Assembly: GCA_046318595.1 (NCBI GenBank)
Contig: JBKCTV010000024.1
Coordinates: 1-64,000 of the forward strand
DNA from: DAITMV01 sp046318595
GTDB lineage: Bacteria; Pseudomonadota; Gammaproteobacteria; Burkholderiales; Burkholderiaceae_B
DNA: 64,000 nucleotides
Direction of reading: 5' to 3'
In this document: positions 61,061-64,000 of the stretch, one piece after another
Numbering within the stretch: position 1 is the first letter of the stretch
Layout: each line of letters begins with the position of its first letter
Translations under genes and position numbers: made by a program
Notes under the pieces: generated by a model
Databases searched by the model: none
What the model saw: the letters and a program-made list of their open reading frames with translations, nothing else
What the model was told of the DNA's origin: nothing

Positions 61061-63574
61061 TTGTCATTTTGTCGTTTTTTCTGGGGTTTAAATTTTTGGC
61101 TGAAAGCATTCAGAACCGCTTCGCTTAAGATTCTTTTCGCCATGTTGATAGTCGTGTTGGCGACGTTAAGCGCTACCGCCCTGTTTTCCGAACGTCTCGA
61201 AAAATCGCTGACCGCCAGTGCAACCAAAGCAATCGGAGCGGATTTCGTCATCGTCTCGGATCAAGCAATTTCCTCTGAATTGTTCGTCCTGGCCCGGCAG
61301 TATGATTTACGAAATGCCCATACCGTTACGCTGAACAGCATGGTCAGTGCCAATGACCGTGCCCAATTGGTGGCGCTCAAAGCAATCCAGGGTTCTTATC
61401 CACTGCGCGGTCAAGTAGAAACGGCAGATGTTCGGCAAGGTCCGCCATCGGTTGCCAGACGAGGCTTGGCACAGGGGAAAGTTTGGGTCGACGAAGCGGT
61501 TTTGGATGCCTTGGGTGCCGCGGTCGGAAGCGTCTTGCAAGTCGGTGAGGCGCGATTGACCGTAGATAAAATATTGATTACAGAGCCTGATCGTGGCTTG
61601 TCGTTCATCAACCTTGCTCCGCGTATTATGATGAATGCCCTCGATTTACCTGCCACCGGTTTGATCCAACCGGGCAGCCGCGCCAGTTACCGTTTACTGG
61701 TGGCTGGAAAAGCTTTGGATTTGCAGGGTTTCGAGCGTGCCACGAAACCTTTGCTGAAACCCGGCCAACGGTTTGAAACCTTGGCTTCCGGGCGACCCGA
61801 ACTGCAAGCTACCCTTGATCGCGCTCATAAACTATTGGGACTGATCGCGCTGATCGCGGTTGTGATCAGTCTCATCGGCATTTCTTTGATCGCGCGCGAC
61901 TATATCCAGCAAAACACGTCTGTCGTTGCCATCCTCAAAGTGCATGGCTTTACCAAAAGCCAATTATGCCGCCTATGGGCAGGCGGCTTATGTCTGATCG
62001 GTTTGCTCTGCGGTGCGCTGGGCTTGAGCGCAGGATGGATTTTACAGTTCGGTCTGGAAATGATTTTACGGTCGGTTCTCGATATCTCGGCTGAATCGAT
62101 AAGCTGGTCCTCGCTGTTGATGCCCTTCTGGTGTGCCGCCATGATTCTGACGTGTTTCGTTTTCGTCCCCTTGTTGTCGGTTTTTTCGAGCGTTCCGGCC
62201 GATCTATTTCGGCAAGCATCTCTTAGAAAAAATGCGCTACTGGTGATTGGCCTGCAAGCGCTGGCTTTATTTGGGATGACTTTTTTACTGGTTGGAAACT
62301 TAATTTTTGTGATGTATACACTGGCTGGGGTACTGGCGTTGCTGGCGCTGTTCGCCTTACTGGTCGTGCTGGTAACACGTCATGGTTTGTGCTTACCTTT
62401 GTTTAAAACGATTCAAGAACAGCCGCTTTGGATGAAAAGCCTGCGTTTTGCCTGGACGTCCATGCGGCGGCGGCTCGGACAAACAGCCATGCAAACGGTG
62501 GTATTGACCGTCGGATTGACTGCTTTATTGGTTTTGGCCCTGATTAAATCTGACCTGGTCGAATCCTGGAAAAGCACGATTGCTCCGGATGCCCCCAATC
62601 GTTTTGCGATCAATATTCAAAACGATCAGCGTACAGACTTCGAAGACATGCTTAAAACCATCGAGGTCCGTCAAGTCACCCTGTATCCGATGATCAAAGC
62701 GCGTTTACTGGCGATCAACGAGCGTAATTTGACGACGCAGGCGCTCGACGATCAAGCCCGGCGTTTGGTCAACCGCGAATTTAATCTGAGCTTCAATCGG
62801 GAGTTACCTGTGGGTAACCGCCTGATCGCAGGCGAGTGGCGCGACATTTCTTTAAAAGTCCCGCAAATTTCAGTCGAAGCGGGCGTTGCCAAAACCTTAG
62901 GAATTGCTTTGGGTGATCGTCTGCATTTCGAGATCCAGGGACAAGCGTACGATTTCAAAGTTAGCAGCCTGCGCGCTCTGCGCTGGGACTCCATGCAAGT
63001 CAATTTTTTTCTCATCGTTCCAGACCAAAGCCTGCAGGCGCTGACGCAGAACTGGATCACTGCATTTTTTCTACCACCGCATCAGGTGGCGCAGGCATCG
63101 CGTCTGGTTAGCGCTTTCCCCAACGTCACGCTGGTCGACACCGGCGCTATAATCCGACAGATAACGTCCGTATTGCTACCGATGGTCAGCGCCGTCCAAT
63201 ATGGTTTCGGGTTCACTTTGGTAACCGGTGTTGCTGCACTCTTCATCGTAATTTTTTGTAGTTTGCGCAGCCGCATGCAAGAGGCTGCCGTGTTGCGCGC
63301 TCTGGGTGCCTCGCGGCTGCAGATCGCCTGCTCGATCGGCTTAGAGCTCATGTCGATCGGGCTCCTTGCGGGCCTGATTGCGGCCCTCAGTGCGCAGTGT
63401 CTGGCCGCTGCGCTGGCGTATTACGGGTTCGATTTTATGTACCGTTGGACCATTTGGCCGTTTTTATATGGTCCGCTGGCTGGCGCTGGCATTGCATTCT
63501 TGACTGGGCTGTGGTCGATCCAGCGTATAGCCTCCTCGCCGCCTTTGCTGGTTTTGCGGGACGCGGGAGCATGA
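61061..63574 (+). CDS. FtsX-type ABC transporter permease (YbbP-like)
   Basis: An 837-residue inner-membrane protein with two FtsX/MacB permease units: one transmembrane helix near the N-terminus (KILFAMLIVVLATLSATALF), a large periplasmic domain, clusters of helices at about 265-450 (LLGLIALIAVVISLIGISLIARDY) and a second unit in which a helix near 475 (TAMQ-type region, VVLTVGLTALLVLALIKS) is followed by another periplasmic domain and three terminal helices. This is the YbbP-like plan of exporters for lipids, toxins or peptides. It starts at TTG; no closer ATG gives a full first helix. The partner ATPase usually next door is absent from the window. Its stop overlaps the rmuC remnant. Confidence 0.85.
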   Translation: MSFCRFFWGLNFWLKAFRTASLKILFAMLIVVLATLSATALFSERLEKSLTASATKAIGADFVIVSDQAISSELFVLARQYDLRNAHTVTLNSMVSANDRAQLVALKAIQGSYPLRGQVETADVRQGPPSVARRGLAQGKVWVDEAVLDALGAAVGSVLQVGEARLTVDKILITEPDRGLSFINLAPRIMMNALDLPATGLIQPGSRASYRLLVAGKALDLQGFERATKPLLKPGQRFETLASGRPELQATLDRAHKLLGLIALIAVVISLIGISLIARDYIQQNTSVVAILKVHGFTKSQLCRLWAGGLCLIGLLCGALGLSAGWILQFGLEMILRSVLDISAESISWSSLLMPFWCAAMILTCFVFVPLLSVFSSVPADLFRQASLRKNALLVIGLQALALFGMTFLLVGNLIFVMYTLAGVLALLALFALLVVLVTRHGLCLPLFKTIQEQPLWMKSLRFAWTSMRRRLGQTAMQTVVLTVGLTALLVLALIKSDLVESWKSTIAPDAPNRFAINIQNDQRTDFEDMLKTIEVRQVTLYPMIKARLLAINERNLTTQALDDQARRLVNREFNLSFNRELPVGNRLIAGEWRDISLKVPQISVEAGVAKTLGIALGDRLHFEIQGQAYDFKVSSLRALRWDSMQVNFFLIVPDQSLQALTQNWITAFFLPPHQVAQASRLVSAFPNVTLVDTGAIIRQITSVLLPMVSAVQYGFGFTLVTGVAALFIVIFCSLRSRMQEAAVLRALGASRLQIACSIGLELMSIGLLAGLIAALSAQCLAAALAYYGFDFMYRWTIWPFLYGPLAGAGIAFLTGLWSIQRIASSPPLLVLRDAGA

Positions 63575-64000
63575 GCGCCGAGCTGTTGGCGCTGAGCTTT
63601 GCGATATTTGCCGTGATAGCGGGCTTATCGATAAAAAGCAGTCGCGCCCCCATCGAAACAGCCATGAAACAGAGGGCAAAAACGATTGCCAATTTATATA
63701 TAAGCCCGTCGCATAGGACAGATTTCGCAATTCTGTTTTTGCCGACCGAAGGCCTGTATGCTGAAGTTTTAAAGCGTCCCGGATTGGCGAATTGTCTGCA
63801 GTCGGACTATCGTGTGACGATTGCCGGGCCGATGAACTTGGCGGCTTTGTTGAGTGCGTTACAGTTGGGTGTTCCGAACGCTTGTGGTGGGCATGCGCGC
63901 CGGTGGAGTTTGGCAAGTGCTGGGCGTCGTTAAATCATGGTGTGGAAACTTAAAAGCGTCGAAGCTTCCGATAACGGACAGGAAGTGGAATGGCCGGATC
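63571..64000 (+). pseudogene. rmuC: Broken rmuC (DNA recombination protein) with internal deletion and frameshift
   Basis: The ATG overlaps the permease stop and gives the RmuC-type N-terminal membrane helix (MSAELLALSFAIFAVIAGL). The sequence then jumps straight to the C-terminal domain: IANLYISPSHRTDFAILFLPTEGLYAEVLKRPGL and YRVTIAGPMNLAALLSALQLG. The long coiled-coil and nuclease-like middle, about 250 residues, is missing. After LQLG the frame is lost near 63868; in the next frame FRTLVVGMRAGGVWQVLGVVK continues the family pattern. The in-frame stop is at 63931-63933, and the remnant reaches the window end. Confidence 0.8.

Noticed and set aside
1..64000. CRISPR arrays, tRNA or rRNA genes, complete insertion sequences or prophage
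   Set aside because: No regularly spaced repeats, transposase or phage genes were seen, and no cloverleaf other than the tmRNA ends was recognised by eye.

Overview
The window looks like part of a betaproteobacterial chromosome of fairly high G+C with a few visibly A+T-richer inserts. The evidence is gene order and protein type: ompA-ubiG-gph, the run gyrA-serC-pheA-hisC-tyrA / aroA-cmk-rpsA-ihfB-lapA-lapB-hldD, a cysS-alkA-accA-tilS block, and the two-synthetase cyanophycin cluster with its ABC transporter and DUF1854 protein. I cannot fix the order. Much of the synteny is Burkholderiales-like, but AroA is of the Pseudomonas/TyrA-AroA-fusion type and the tmRNA tag is not one I know from Burkholderia.

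Layout. 1-1.1 kb: edge of a Clp-fold peptidase gene, a 73-residue gene and ssrA (tmRNA). 1.2-6.7 kb: a small exported protein, a ZnuD-like TonB-dependent receptor and an 863-residue, His-rich, multi-pass protein of unknown function. 6.7-10.3 kb (minus strand): mtaD, ompA, ubiG, gph. 10.4-24.6 kb: housekeeping operons for DNA gyrase, aromatic amino acids and histidinol-phosphate aminotransferase, S1, IHF, LPS-assembly TPR proteins and heptose epimerase; they are interrupted by one antisense orphan gene between tyrA and aroA. 24.6-36.5 kb is the accessory heart: a DUF4864 protein, two tandem ECF sigma-factor paralogues, an egtB-egtD ergothioneine pair, a MetC-like lyase with SrkA kinase, a thioredoxin-like protein and a giant (1444-residue) protein ending in a YopJ-family acetyltransferase domain. 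36.5-50.7 kb: transporter, rlmJ, lipoproteins, suhB, trmJ, cysE, lpxH, ppiA, an L,D-transpeptidase/TPR pair, cysS, alkA, accA, tilS. 50.7-58.2 kb: cyanophycin cluster. 58.2-64 kb: receiver-domain remnant, bdhA, hup, an ankyrin-repeat protein, an FtsX-type permease and a broken rmuC.

The most interesting system is regulatory. Each ECF sigma gene is preceded by a sigma-54 type -24/-12 element (GG-N10-GC) and, at nearly the same distance upstream, an IHF-type site. Elsewhere in the window GGAAC(A/T)-N15-NNACNNA elements, which resemble HrpL 'hrp boxes', lie just upstream of the YopJ-type giant protein and the ankyrin protein, and in two further intergenic spots. Together this suggests a sigma-54 -> ECF sigma -> effector cascade like the Hrp type III secretion cascade, but with a duplicated sigma factor and an unusually large YopJ-family effector. 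The secretion apparatus and the sigma-54 activator are not in this window, so the link to type III secretion is inference.

Gene starts were chosen by eye from family length, overlaps and Shine-Dalgarno sequences. Family names come from recognised motifs, not from a database search.
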